Source of the DNA: Janthinobacterium sp. SUN073
GTDB taxonomy: Bacteria > Pseudomonadota > Gammaproteobacteria > Burkholderiales > Burkholderiaceae_D
Assembly: GCF_030397665.1 (NCBI RefSeq)
Contig: NZ_JAPUBT010000002.1
Span: 219,383 to 283,382, forward strand
Direction: 5' to 3'
DNA: 64,000 nucleotides
Position 1 is the stretch's first letter; every line of letters starts with the position of its first letter. Of this stretch, positions 1 through 11,909 are shown in pieces. The position numbers were made by a program, and so were the translations under genes. Below the pieces are notes generated by a model. It did no database searches, was not told where the DNA came from, and worked only from the letters and a program-made list of their open reading frames with translations.

Positions 1-280
1 CCGTGTTGGAGACGGGCTGGCGTTCGTGCCAGCGCAAGAGGCTGGCCAGGTTGAATGCGATGAGGCAGGACAGCACTTCGAGCATGTAGGGCACGGGCAA
101 GGCGATGCCCAGTCCCACGCCCACGCCGAAGATCGTGCTGATCTGGCCGATGACGGCCAGCCAGCGCAACTGGATCAGCAGCTTCATGTTCTGGTGGCCG
201 GCCGGATGTTCCATCTCGGCCGCCACCGCGCCGCGCTCTAAGACTTCGCGGTTGGGCAGGATCTCAATCCTGCCCGGCAT
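1..280 (-). CDS. RegB/PrrB-like sensor histidine kinase, N-terminal part (cut by window edge)
   Basis: Only the first ~93 codons are inside the window. The ATG at 280 opens a reading frame that continues past base 1 without a stop. After a short soluble leader the protein reads MKLLIQLRWLAVIGQ and then a hydrophobic stretch. This matches the start of the membrane sensor region of RegB/PrrB/ActS redox kinases, which sense the ubiquinone pool or respiratory state and phosphorylate RegA/PrrA. The start overlaps the last 17 bases of the SURF1 gene, so it is translationally coupled to the cyo operon. A redox kinase downstream of a quinol oxidase fits feedback control of respiration. The catalytic domains lie outside the window, so the family call rests on the N-terminus and context. 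Confidence 0.7.
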   Translation of the reverse strand, partial: MPGRIEILPNREVLERGAVAAEMEHPAGHQNMKLLIQLRWLAVIGQISTIFGVGVGLGIALPVPYMLEVLSCLIAFNLASLLRWHERQPVSNT

Positions 281-1088
281 GGTCGCTTTCCTGGCGCTGG
301 GCGCCACGGGCGCGGCGGCGCCTGTCCTCGCGCACGATCCACCAGCTGATGCCAGCCACCATCAGGGCCAGCGCAAACCAGGTCAGCGCGTACACCAGGT
401 GGTTGTTGGGGAACGAGATCACGGTCAGGCCGCCGACGGGTGCATCAATGGCCGTTTCCGATTTGGCCTTCGCATCGACAAAGTATGGCGCCACATTGGT
501 CAGCATGTGCGAGCCGCCGATAGCGGCCACGTCGCGCGAATACCAGTGCTGCGTGGCAGGACTATTTTCGCGCAGGAAACCGCCGCCCGTCTCGCTGATG
601 CGCAGCAAGCCGTCGACGTTGACGATGCCTGCCGGTGTGCTGGCTGCGATGCTGGCGCGCTTCGGCACGAAGCCGCGGTTGACCAGCACGGTGCTGCCAT
701 CGGCCAGGCGCAATGGCGTCACCAGCCAGTAACCGCTGCCCAGTGCCGTCGTTGCCTGCACCAAGGTATTGAAAATCGGGAGATACGTACCGGAGAGTCG
801 CACGTGGCGGTATTCATCCGTTTGAGGCGTAATGCTGGCCCAGGCTGCGGGTCCAGGTGCGTCCGTTGCGGGCGCATGTACGCGTTGTTCGACGCGCTCG
901 ATCAGCTCAAGCTTCCAGAACAGGCGCTTGACTTGCCAGGTGCCCAAGGCACAGAAACCGGCAAACAAGATCCCCGCCAGCACGGCCAATGCATATCGCA
1001 CGACCATGCCGCGTGGGCCTGGCGCGGCATCTTGCGATGCGGCGCCAGGGGCGCGCCCGGTGTTGCTTGGGCGCGGTTGACTCATCAT
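264..1088 (-). CDS. SURF1 family cytochrome oxidase assembly protein
   Basis: A 274-residue membrane protein of SURF1/Shy1 type, a family that assists haem insertion or assembly of haem-copper oxidases. It has a transmembrane helix near residues 28-48 ending in GTWQVKRL, a periplasmic domain containing the typical VNRGFVPK segment, and a second helix near the C-terminus (about 235-255) followed by an Arg-rich tail. Its ATG overlaps the cyoD stop codon (ATGA), and its own end overlaps the next kinase gene. It is therefore the fifth gene of the cyo transcription unit and probably serves this bo3-type oxidase. The first ~25 residues are low complexity; a start at the internal Met before VVRYAL is possible. 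Confidence 0.9.
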   Translation of the reverse strand: MMSQPRPSNTGRAPGAASQDAAPGPRGMVVRYALAVLAGILFAGFCALGTWQVKRLFWKLELIERVEQRVHAPATDAPGPAAWASITPQTDEYRHVRLSGTYLPIFNTLVQATTALGSGYWLVTPLRLADGSTVLVNRGFVPKRASIAASTPAGIVNVDGLLRISETGGGFLRENSPATQHWYSRDVAAIGGSHMLTNVAPYFVDAKAKSETAIDAPVGGLTVISFPNNHLVYALTWFALALMVAGISWWIVREDRRRRARGAQRQESDHAGQD

Positions 1089-1471
1089 GGAGCCGTTTTC
1101 GTATGCATGTACTCAGGCATCAGATCCGGCATCATGTTGTGGTTCATATGGTACATGACCCACAGGGAACCGGCCATGGCAATACCCACGATCATGATCG
1201 TGAAGATCAGCGCCATCATGTTCCAGCCGCCTTCGGACTTGGTGTTCATGTGCAGGAAGTACACCATGTGCACCACCACTTGAACCGCCGCGAACGCCAG
1301 CAGGACCAGGCCCATGGTGCCCGAGTTGGTGATGACTTTCGCCATCACCAGCCAGAAAGGAATGGCCGTCAGGATCACCGACAGGATGAAGCCGATGGTG
1401 TAGCTTTTCAGGCTGCCATGATCGTGTTGGTCATGGTGGTGGCTATCGCCGTGTGTGTGGTGGTCGCTCAT
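1085..1471 (-). CDS. cyoD: Cytochrome bo3 ubiquinol oxidase subunit IV
   Basis: Small 128-residue subunit IV of the cytochrome o quinol oxidase, with three predicted transmembrane helices (roughly residues 28-48, 55-77, 90-112) and the family segment [15 protein letters not shown]. The start at 1471 is chosen because it overlaps the cyoC stop (ATGA) and begins the conserved protein; an upstream in-frame extension to 1552 is only antisense-like sequence inside cyoC. The cytoplasmic N-terminus is unusually histidine-rich, with eight His in the first 18 residues. Subunit IV supports assembly and CuB retention in subunit I; a metal-handling role for the His-rich tail is only a guess. Confidence 0.95.
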   Translation of the reverse strand: MSDHHTHGDSHHHDQHDHGSLKSYTIGFILSVILTAIPFWLVMAKVITNSGTMGLVLLAFAAVQVVVHMVYFLHMNTKSEGGWNMMALIFTIMIVGIAMAGSLWVMYHMNHNMMPDLMPEYMHTKTAP

Positions 1472-2106
1472 GGCAGCACTCCCATCAGGTAGACAAAGGT
1501 GAAGACGCCGATCCAGATGACGTCCAGGAAGTGCCAGAACAGCGACAGGCACATCATGCGACGGCCGTTTTCCGGGGTCAGGCCATGCTTGTTCAACTGG
1601 AACATCAGGGTCACGAGCCAGATCACGCCGAACGTCACGTGCAAGCCGTGGGTACCGACCAGGGCGAAGAACGACGACAGGAACGCGCTGCGCTGCGGAC
1701 CGGCGCCTTCGTGGATCAGATGAATGAATTCATATATTTCCAGCGACAGGAAAGCCAGGCCGAACAGGCCCGTGATGCCCAGCCAGACCAGGGTGCTGCG
1801 CAATTGCTTGCGCTGCATGGCCAGCATGGCGAAGCCGTAGGTGATCGACGACAGCAGCAGCATGGCCGTGTTGACGGCCACCAGCGGCAGGTCGAACAGC
1901 GCGGCGCCCGTCGGGCCGTCCGCGTAGTTGCGGCCCACCACGGCGTACGTGGCGAACAGACAGGCGAAGATCAGGCAATCGCTCATCAGGTAGAGCCAGA
2001 AACCCAGCAAGCTGCCGTTTTCCGGGTGGTGCTCGCGCACAAAGTAGCTGCGCGTGCTTGGTGCGGCGCCAGCGGCGCCGGTGTTATGGGCGATGGTATC
2101 AGACAT
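1468..2106 (-). CDS. cyoC: Cytochrome bo3 ubiquinol oxidase subunit III
   Basis: A 212-residue haem-copper oxidase subunit III with five transmembrane helices, starting after a variable N-terminus at [16 protein letters not shown]. Length and topology match CyoC of E. coli-type bo3 oxidases rather than the seven-helix COX3 of cytochrome c oxidases. Its start overlaps the end of cyoB by 8 bases and its stop overlaps the cyoD start, as expected for coupled translation. It contributes structurally to the proton-pumping quinol oxidase in the inner membrane. Confidence 0.96.
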   Translation of the reverse strand: MSDTIAHNTGAAGAAPSTRSYFVREHHPENGSLLGFWLYLMSDCLIFACLFATYAVVGRNYADGPTGAALFDLPLVAVNTAMLLLSSITYGFAMLAMQRKQLRSTLVWLGITGLFGLAFLSLEIYEFIHLIHEGAGPQRSAFLSSFFALVGTHGLHVTFGVIWLVTLMFQLNKHGLTPENGRRMMCLSLFWHFLDVIWIGVFTFVYLMGVLP

Positions 2107-4102
2107 GGCTGCTCAGCAATTTAGTGTAAGCGTCTTCGGTACGGACCACTTCTTCCACAGGAATGTAGTAATCGCGCTTGTAGTTAAAGGTATGGACGAT
2201 GATCGCAATCATCATGATCACGAAGCCGATGCCGGCGACGAGCCACATTTGCCAGATCAGGCCAAAACCGACCAGTGCGGAGAGTGCGGCGATCACGAAA
2301 CCAGCCCAGGTGTTCTTCGGCATGTGGATCTTCGTGAAACCCGACGTCGGACGCTGGTAACCGTGTTTCTTCATGTCAGTCCATGCATCGAGTTCGTGCA
2401 CTTGTGGCGTGAAGGCGAAATTATAGTCTGGCGGAGGCGACGACGTCGACCATTCCAGCGTACGGCCACCCCATGGGTCACCGGTCACGTCGCGCAGGGC
2501 GTGACGGTTGCGGTAGCTGACGACGAACTGGATCAGCATGGAAGCGATACCCAACGCGATCGAGACGGCGCCAAACCAGGCGATGATGGTCCAGATTTGC
2601 AAGGATGGATCTTCAAAGTGGTTGACACGACGGGTCACGCCCATCAGGCCCAGCACGTACAGCGGCATGAAGGCCAGGTAGAAGCCGACGAACCAGAACC
2701 AGAACGAGCACTTGCCCCAGAACGCGTCGAGCTTGTAGCCGAAGGCTTTCGGGTACCAGTAGTTGATTGCAGCAAACACACCGAAGACCACGCCGCCGAT
2801 AATCACGTTATGGAAGTGGGCAATCAGGAACAGGCTGTTGTGCAATACAAAGTCAGCTGGTGGTACGGCCAGCAGCACGCCGGTCATGCCGCCGATGGTG
2901 AAGGTGACCATGAAGCCGATCGTCCACAGCATAGGCAGTTCAAAGCGGATACGGCCGCGGTACATGGTAAACAGCCAGTTGAAGATCTTCGCGCCCGTCG
3001 GGATCGAGATGATCATCGTCGTGATGCCGAAGAAGGAGTTGACGCTGGCGCCCGAACCCATGGTGAAGAAGTGATGCAGCCATACCAGGTACGACAAAAT
3101 CATGATGACGCAGGTGGCGTACACCATCGAGGCGTAGCCGAACAGGCGCTTGCTGCTGAACGTGGCGACGACTTCCGAGAACACGCCGAACAGCGGCAGA
3201 ATCAGAATGTAGACCTCTGGGTGACCCCAGATCCAGATCAGGTTGACGTACATCATGGCGTTGCCGCCCAGTTCCGTCGTGAAGAAGTTAAAGCCTGCCA
3301 CGCGGTCCAGCGACAGCATGGCCAGCACAGCCGTCAGTACCGGGAAGGCGGCGACGATCAGGATGTTGGTGCACAGTGCGGTCCAGGTGAAGACGGGCAT
3401 TTTCATCCAGGTCATGCCTGGCGCGCGCATCTTGACGATGGTGGCGATCAGGTTGACACCGGACAATAGCGTCCCGACCCCGGCAATCTGCAAGGACCAG
3501 ATGTAATAGTCTACCCCCACGTCCGGACTGCCGACGATGCCCGACAGCGGTGGATACGCCAGCCAGCCCGTGCGGGCGAATTCGCCGACGAACAGCGAAG
3601 CCATGACCAGGGCGGCGCCCATGGTGGTCATCCAGAAGCTGAAGTTGTTGAGGAAAGGGAAAGCCACGTCGCGCGCGCCGATTTGCAGCGGCACCACGTA
3701 GTTCATCAGACCCGTCACGAAAGGCATCGCGACGAAGAAGATCATGATCACGCCGTGGGCGGTGAAGATCTGGTCGTAGTGATGCGGTGGCAGGAAGCCG
3801 GCATTGTCGCCAAAGGCGATCGCCTGCTGGGTACGCATCATCAGCGCGTCGGCAAAGCCGCGCAGCAGCATGACCAGGCCCAGGATCATGTACATGATAC
3901 CGATTTTTTTATGGTCGATACTGGTGATCCAGTCGCGCCACAGGGTACCCCAGACGCGGAAATACGTCAGTGCCGCAACGAGTGCGATACCGCCCAGGGC
4001 GACCATTGCAAAGGTCGCCAGCAGGATAGGTTCGTGAAATGGAATTGCATCCCAAGTCAGACGGCCGAAGATAAGCTTCGTCAGATCAATATGGTCTAGC
4101 AT
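2099..4102 (-). CDS. cyoB: Cytochrome bo3 ubiquinol oxidase subunit I
   Basis: Catalytic subunit I, 667 residues (E. coli CyoB is 663), about 15 transmembrane helices. The metal ligands are visible: the haem b histidine in [16 protein letters not shown], the CuB His and cross-linked Tyr in [12 protein letters not shown], the His pair in [10 protein letters not shown], and the two His of HFHNVIIGG that hold haem o and haem b. It oxidises ubiquinol and reduces O2 to water while pumping protons. The start at 4102 ([10 protein letters not shown]) is preceded by a GAGAG Shine-Dalgarno; the longer in-frame extension to 4162 has none. An 84-base gap separates it from cyoA. Confidence 0.98.
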   Translation of the reverse strand: MLDHIDLTKLIFGRLTWDAIPFHEPILLATFAMVALGGIALVAALTYFRVWGTLWRDWITSIDHKKIGIMYMILGLVMLLRGFADALMMRTQQAIAFGDNAGFLPPHHYDQIFTAHGVIMIFFVAMPFVTGLMNYVVPLQIGARDVAFPFLNNFSFWMTTMGAALVMASLFVGEFARTGWLAYPPLSGIVGSPDVGVDYYIWSLQIAGVGTLLSGVNLIATIVKMRAPGMTWMKMPVFTWTALCTNILIVAAFPVLTAVLAMLSLDRVAGFNFFTTELGGNAMMYVNLIWIWGHPEVYILILPLFGVFSEVVATFSSKRLFGYASMVYATCVIMILSYLVWLHHFFTMGSGASVNSFFGITTMIISIPTGAKIFNWLFTMYRGRIRFELPMLWTIGFMVTFTIGGMTGVLLAVPPADFVLHNSLFLIAHFHNVIIGGVVFGVFAAINYWYPKAFGYKLDAFWGKCSFWFWFVGFYLAFMPLYVLGLMGVTRRVNHFEDPSLQIWTIIAWFGAVSIALGIASMLIQFVVSYRNRHALRDVTGDPWGGRTLEWSTSSPPPDYNFAFTPQVHELDAWTDMKKHGYQRPTSGFTKIHMPKNTWAGFVIAALSALVGFGLIWQMWLVAGIGFVIMMIAIIVHTFNYKRDYYIPVEEVVRTEDAYTKLLSSHV

Positions 4103-4186
4103 TGTTACTCTCAGAGAAAAAAGGGAGGCGCCAGGCAAGCGGCGCCAGTATCTGCAGCGCAATGCGCTGCGGGATTCATGCAGTTG

Positions 4187-5170
4187 TTACTTGGCTTGAA
4201 CGCCCTTTTCAACCACTGCATCGCTAGCGACTACTGGCGTGACAAACGCTACCGGGCTTTTTGCCATCGTCAATTTGTATGGCTCGACCGGCGTCACGCA
4301 CAGGGCGTCGGAAACGATGGTGCGGTTCAGGATTGCCTTGTACAGATCGCTAGGTACGGCGCTGTAGCGGCGCACCGGATCGCGTTCGCTAGGCTGGGCC
4401 AGCGACAGGTAGTCGTCGCGGTTCAGCGCGCCGCCACCGGCACGTGCCGACTCCACCCATTTATCGAAGTCCGCATCATTCACGCCGTGGAACTTGAAGC
4501 GCATGCCCGAGAAACCGGCACCGCTGTAGTTGGCGGAGAAGCCCTTGTAGACACCAGGCTTGTTGATGACGGCATTCAACTGCGTTTCCATGCCCGGCAT
4601 GGCGTAGATCTGACCTGCCAGTGCGGGGATGAAGAACGAGTTCATGACGGACGAGGCGGTGATCTTGAAGCGGATCGGACGATCGACGGGCGCGTACAGT
4701 TCATTCACGGAAGCGATGCCTTGCTCCGGGTAGATGAACAGCCATTTCCAGTCCAGGGCCACGACTTCGACGATCATCGGCTTGTGGCTGGCAGGAATCG
4801 GGCGGTTGGCGTCGATACGGCTCAATGGGCGGTACGGATCGAGGGTGTGGGTGCTGATCCAGGTCAGCAGGCCCAGCACGATGATGATCAGCAGGGGCGC
4901 GCCCCAGATAATCAGCTCGAGGCGAGTCGAGTGGTCCCAGTCCGGCTCGTATTTGGCCGCGGTATTGTTTTTTCTATAGCGCCATGCAAACAGCAGGGTC
5001 AGGGCGATTACCGGAACGATAATCAACAGCATCAGCAATGTCGAGATGACAATCAGATTGCCTTGCTGAACTGCGATGTCACCGGACGCATTCAGTACTA
5101 CCGTATTGCAACCAGCCAACAATGCGAGAGGTAAGAGTAGCAGTCCGCGACGAACTTTTAATGAAAACAT
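4187..5170 (-). CDS. cyoA: Cytochrome bo3 ubiquinol oxidase subunit II
   Basis: A 327-residue lipoprotein subunit II. The N-terminus carries a lipoprotein signal ending in the lipobox LAGC with Cys21, then two transmembrane helices and a periplasmic cupredoxin-like domain. The CuA ligand pattern of cytochrome c oxidases is absent (the region reads SANYSGAGFSGMRF), as expected for a quinol oxidase. The start at 5170 places the signal peptide correctly; an in-frame GTG at 5218 adds an unsupported extension. It is the first gene of the operon. A candidate promoter lies at 5206-5234 on the minus strand. Confidence 0.97.
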   Translation of the reverse strand: MFSLKVRRGLLLLPLALLAGCNTVVLNASGDIAVQQGNLIVISTLLMLLIIVPVIALTLLFAWRYRKNNTAAKYEPDWDHSTRLELIIWGAPLLIIIVLGLLTWISTHTLDPYRPLSRIDANRPIPASHKPMIVEVVALDWKWLFIYPEQGIASVNELYAPVDRPIRFKITASSVMNSFFIPALAGQIYAMPGMETQLNAVINKPGVYKGFSANYSGAGFSGMRFKFHGVNDADFDKWVESARAGGGALNRDDYLSLAQPSERDPVRRYSAVPSDLYKAILNRTIVSDALCVTPVEPYKLTMAKSPVAFVTPVVASDAVVEKGVQAK

Positions 5171-5205
5171 ACAGGAAAGTCCAGTACAGGGGATGAAGAT
5201 ATGGT

Positions 5206-5234
5206 ACTGTATTCTCACTGGAGCGCGTTGGCAA
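5206..5234 (-). promoter_or_regulatory. Candidate sigma70 promoter of the cyo operon
   Basis: Read on the minus strand, TTGCCA (5234-5229) and TACAGT (5211-5206) are separated by 17 bases and match the -35 and -10 consensus at 5 of 6 and 4 of 6 positions. Transcription would start about 25-30 bases upstream of the cyoA ATG at 5170. Prediction from sequence only. Confidence 0.4.
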
Positions 5235-5273
5235 TTGGACGTTTTGTCCTACCCCTTGCTCGGACTTTCACTG

Positions 5274-5296
5274 CGTAGGCGCGGATTTTTCCTACG
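5274..5296. promoter_or_regulatory. Inverted repeat CGTAGG-N11-CCTACG between cyoA and MHS transporter
   Basis: Perfect 6-bp inverted repeat, CGTAGG at 5274-5279 and CCTACG at 5291-5296. Further TCCTAC copies occur at 5247-5252 and 5313-5318 in the same divergent intergenic region. The arrangement resembles a dimeric response-regulator or repressor operator. The regulator is unknown. Confidence 0.4.
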
Positions 5297-5315
5297 ACTA
5301 CCTGATGAATAGTCC

Positions 5316-5342
5316 TACTCCGGGCGTGAGACACCCGGAGTA
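5316..5342 (+). promoter_or_regulatory. Stem-loop in leader of MHS transporter
   Basis: TACTCCGGG (5316-5324) and CCCGGAGTA (5334-5342) form a perfect 9-bp stem with a 9-base loop. It ends 45 bases before the transporter start codon at 5388, so it could sit in the 5' leader of that transcript or be part of an operator. No poly-T tract follows, so it is not a standard terminator. Confidence 0.4.
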
Positions 5343-5387
5343 TGTTACGCGTTGGCCGAACTCGAAACTATATTGGAGACGATCATC

Positions 5388-6734
5388 ATGTCCAGCACGC
5401 GCATACCCAGCGGGGATGTACCCGCCGATTTTTCCCCTCACTCCCTGCGCGACGCAAGCGGGGCCGGCACGGTCGAATCGCATATCGACCCCGGTGAGAT
5501 CGCCGTCGGCGTGATCATCGGTCGCGCTTCCGAATACTTTGACTTCTTTGTCTACGCCATCGCCTCGGTGCTGGTGTTTCCACGCGTCTTCTTCCCGTTC
5601 GAAGAACGCCTCGAGGGCACATTGTATGCCTTCCTGATCTTCTCGTTTGCCTTCATCGCCCGCCCGTTCGGCACCGTGATCTTCATGGAGATCCAGCGCC
5701 GCATGGGGCGCAGCGCCAAACTGACGATCGCCCTCTTCCTGCTGGGTGTGTCGACGGCCGGCATCGCCTTCCTGCCGACCTACGCGCACCTGGGCTTTGC
5801 CGCCATCATCTGGCTGTCCGTGCTGCGCATCGGCCAGGGCGTGGCGCTGGGCGGTTCGTGGGATGGCTTGCCATCGCTGCTGGCCCTGAATGCGCCGGAA
5901 AACAAGCGCGGCTGGTACGCCATGCTGGGCCAGCTGGGCGCGCCCTTCGGCTTCCTGCTTGCCGCCGGCCTGTTCTGGTACATGCTGACCAGCCTGACGG
6001 ATGAAGAGTTCCTCGACTGGGGCTGGCGCTATCCTTTCTATGTGGCCTTCGCCATCAACGTGGTGGCCCTGTTTGCCCGCTTGCGCCTGGTGTCGACGAA
6101 TGAATATGCGCGCCTGCTCGACGAACGCGAGCTGCAACCGGTCAGCGTATTTGAAATGGGCCGCGGCCAGGGCCGCAACGTGCTGATCGGCGCCCTCGCC
6201 GCGCTGGCCAGCTACGCCCTGTTCCACCTGGTCACCGTGTTCCCGCTGTCCTGGATTTCCGTCTACCAGACGCGTTCCGCTTCGGACTTCCTGCAAGTGC
6301 AGATGCTGGGCGCCGTGCTGGCTGCCGTCGGCGTGGTGATTTCCGGCTTGCTGGCCGACAAAGTGGGCCGCCGCACCACCCTGGGCGTGCTGGCCGTGCT
6401 GATCGCCATCTTCAGCGCCTTCGTGCCGACCCTGATGGGCGGCGGCAATGCGGGCCAGGACGTGTTCATCCTCGTGGGCTTCAGCCTGCTGGGCTTGTCC
6501 TACGGCCAGGCAGCCGGCGCCGTGACGGCCAACTTCCCTGCCCGCTTCCGCTACACGGGCGCGGCCCTGACGTCCGACCTGGCCTGGCTGGTCGGTGCCG
6601 GCTTCGCCCCGCTGGTGGCGCTGGGCCTGTCGGCCAACTTCGGCCTCGCCTATGTCAGCTTCTACCTGCTGTCGGGCGCCGTCGCCTCGCTGGCTGCCCT
6701 GAGCCTGAACCGGGCGCTGGAAATACGCGACTGA
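5388..6734 (+). CDS. MFS transporter, metabolite:H+ symporter (MHS) family
   Basis: A 448-residue, 12-helix major facilitator protein. The first helix region (FDFFVYAIASVLVFPRVFF) and the RPFGTVIFMEIQRRMGRSAK loop are typical of the MHS branch (ProP/KgtP/ShiA relatives), which imports organic acids or osmolytes with protons. Helices 7-12 continue from LIGALAALASYALFHLVTV. The ATG at 5388 has GGAGA 9 bases upstream; a TTG at 5352 is the only in-frame alternative. It is divergent from cyoA and is followed by a strong terminator. The substrate cannot be read from sequence. Confidence 0.85.
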   Translation: MSSTRIPSGDVPADFSPHSLRDASGAGTVESHIDPGEIAVGVIIGRASEYFDFFVYAIASVLVFPRVFFPFEERLEGTLYAFLIFSFAFIARPFGTVIFMEIQRRMGRSAKLTIALFLLGVSTAGIAFLPTYAHLGFAAIIWLSVLRIGQGVALGGSWDGLPSLLALNAPENKRGWYAMLGQLGAPFGFLLAAGLFWYMLTSLTDEEFLDWGWRYPFYVAFAINVVALFARLRLVSTNEYARLLDERELQPVSVFEMGRGQGRNVLIGALAALASYALFHLVTVFPLSWISVYQTRSASDFLQVQMLGAVLAAVGVVISGLLADKVGRRTTLGVLAVLIAIFSAFVPTLMGGGNAGQDVFILVGFSLLGLSYGQAAGAVTANFPARFRYTGAALTSDLAWLVGAGFAPLVALGLSANFGLAYVSFYLLSGAVASLAALSLNRALEIRD

Positions 6735-6773
6735 CATATATATATAGAGGCAGAGGCAGCGCGCAAGCAACTG

Positions 6774-6803
6774 AAAAACGCCGGCACCGTCCGGCGTTTT
6801 TTT
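6774..6803. terminator. Bidirectional rho-independent terminator
   Basis: AAAACGCCGG (6775-6784), loop CACCGT, CCGGCGTTTT (6791-6800) followed by more T; the A tract on the other side lets it serve both the MHS transporter (+) and the converging hsp20 gene (-). Confidence 0.88.
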
Positions 6804-6817
6804 ATGCCGTCCCCGCA

Positions 6818-7270
6818 TCACTGTATCGCCAGTTGCCGCGCGCCCGTGCCCTCCTTCTTCGGCAAGTCCAGCAGCAACACGCCATTCTGGTAGCGCGCCT
6901 GCGCACCGGCCTCGTCCACCTCATGCGGCAACACGAAGCTGCGGTACTGCTGGCCGTACTCGCGCTCGCTGCGCACGGTCTTGCCCCCGCCGTCGCGCGT
7001 CACTTTTTCATCCTTGAGTTCGGCACTGATGGAGACGCGGTTGCCGTCGATGGAGACGTGGATATCGTCCTTATTGACGCCGGGAATGTCCGCCTGCACC
7101 TGATAGGCTTGTGCGGTTTCGGAGATGTCGACGCGCATGCGTGACGAAACTCCCTCGCGCATGCGCAAGGCGGGCGCGAAAAAGTCGTGCATGAATTCTT
7201 CCATGTCGCTGAAGGGATCGAAACGTCCCAAGGGGTGCTGCGGATCGCGATGGATCACATGATTGGCCAT
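6818..7270 (-). CDS. Hsp20/alpha-crystallin family small heat-shock protein
   Basis: A 150-residue ATP-independent holdase chaperone of the Hsp20 family. The N-terminal region (HPLGRFDPFSDMEEFMHDFF) leads into an alpha-crystallin domain at about residues 45-140, with YQVQADIPGVNKDDIHVSI, the A-x-Y-x-N-G-V-L segment ARYQNGVLLLDLPK and a short tail. Start 7270 is fixed by the Shine-Dalgarno AGGAGG 6-7 bases upstream; the longer in-frame start would lie on top of it. It is a single-gene unit. An FNR-like box and a -10 element stand at class II spacing upstream, suggesting induction by oxygen limitation as well as, or instead of, heat. Confidence 0.93.
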   Translation of the reverse strand: MANHVIHRDPQHPLGRFDPFSDMEEFMHDFFAPALRMREGVSSRMRVDISETAQAYQVQADIPGVNKDDIHVSIDGNRVSISAELKDEKVTRDGGGKTVRSEREYGQQYRSFVLPHEVDEAGAQARYQNGVLLLDLPKKEGTGARQLAIQ

Positions 7271-7333
7271 GATGTCCTCCTGCATGGGCTGGCTTGCACA
7301 TGGCGACGTTTACAGGACGCCACCACCACCTGC

Positions 7334-7374
7334 ATCTTAGGATGCGAACAGCCAATCTCTTTGATCTGCCTCAA
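7334..7374 (-). promoter_or_regulatory. FNR/ANR-like box and -10 element of hsp20
   Basis: On the minus strand TTGAGGCAGATCAA (7374-7361) matches the FNR/ANR consensus TTGAT-N4-ATCAA at 9 of 10 fixed positions. A -10-like TAAGAT lies at 7339-7334. The centres are 31 bp apart, the spacing of class II FNR activation (-41.5). Inference from pattern only. Confidence 0.5.
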
Positions 7375-7545
7375 TCGTAATAAGCTTGATTTTCCCTAAA
7401 TTTCATCTGTGTGCTATCGCGCTTTGCAGCGACTTGCGGGTCGGCAATTGAGCGCAAGACTGTTATGCTAGCGCACGCTTTGCTTGAGCTCCAGAAAACT
7501 TGCATTTCAATTAAAATTGTTTTTTCGCGACAGCCTACCACGGAC

Positions 7546-11027
<3,482 letters not shown>

Positions 11028-11028
<1 letters not shown>

Positions 11029-11909
11029 TGCCCCAGCGCACCACGGACGCGCAGCTGCATGCGCTGATGGAGGCGATCTGTCAGCGCTACAGCTATGATT
11101 TTCGCGACTACTCCCTGCCCTCGCAGCGCCGGCGCCTGAACCAGGCGCTCGAGCGCTTCCACTGCGCCGACTTGCCCGCCTTGCAGCAGCTGGTGCTGGA
11201 CGACGCGACCGCCTTTGGCAAGCTGCTGCAGATTTTGACCGTGCCCGTCACGCAAATGTTCCGCGACCCGGCGTTTTTTCTCGCCTTGCGCGAGCAGGTG
11301 GTGCCCGTGCTGAAAACCTATCCGTCGCCGACGATCTGGGTGGCCGGCTGTTGCACGGGAGAAGAAGCGCTGTCGCTGGCCATCGTGCTGCACGAGGAAG
11401 GCTTGCTCGAGCGCAGCACGATTTACGCCACCGACATCAATCCGCAGGCGCTGGCCACGGCCGCGCGCGGCGTGTATTCGCTGCACCGCATGGCCGACTA
11501 CGGCGACAACTACCTGGCTGCGGGCGGCCTGGGCCAGCTGGCCGAGTACTACACGGTTGAGCATGCCACGGCGCATTTCCAGCAGCGCCTGCTCGACCGG
11601 ATCAACTTTGCCGACCACAGCCTGTCCACGGACAGCGTCTTTATCGAAACGCAATTGATTTTGTGCCGTAACGTACTGATTTACTTCAATAAAACCTTGC
11701 AGGAGCGGGCCCTGGGCCTGTTCCACGACTCGCTGTGCCACCGGGGCTTCCTGGGCCTGGGCAGCAAGGAAAGTACACATTTCACCCGCTTTGCCGCCGA
11801 ATTCGAGCCATTGCCGGGTCCCGAAAAGCTCTACCGCAAGCGTGCGCCGTCGCACGCCGCTTCCCATTACGCTGGACGGCACATGCCAGGAATGAAACAT
11901 GATGAATGA
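11028..11909 (+). CDS. CheR-type protein glutamate methyltransferase
   Basis: A 293-residue SAM-dependent methyltransferase of the CheR family. It has an N-terminal helical domain (residues 1-75), VTQMFRDP, the SAM-binding segment WVAGCCTGEEALSLAI, ATDINPQAL and the conserved CRNVLIYF. Classical CheR methylates chemoreceptor glutamates. Here there is no receptor or CheB nearby; the gene sits between two sensor kinases and overlaps both (TGATG upstream, 11 bases downstream). It therefore probably acts in a chemosensory-like signalling module, perhaps on a kinase. The target is unknown. Confidence 0.9.

Noticed and set aside
6736..6748. TATATATA run after the MHS transporter
   Set aside because: Short simple repeat with no -35 partner and no downstream gene on the plus strand.
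5298..6821. Minus-strand frame of about 500 codons opposite the MHS transporter
   Set aside because: It lies wholly over the transporter and the terminator, with low-complexity Gln/His/Arg content.
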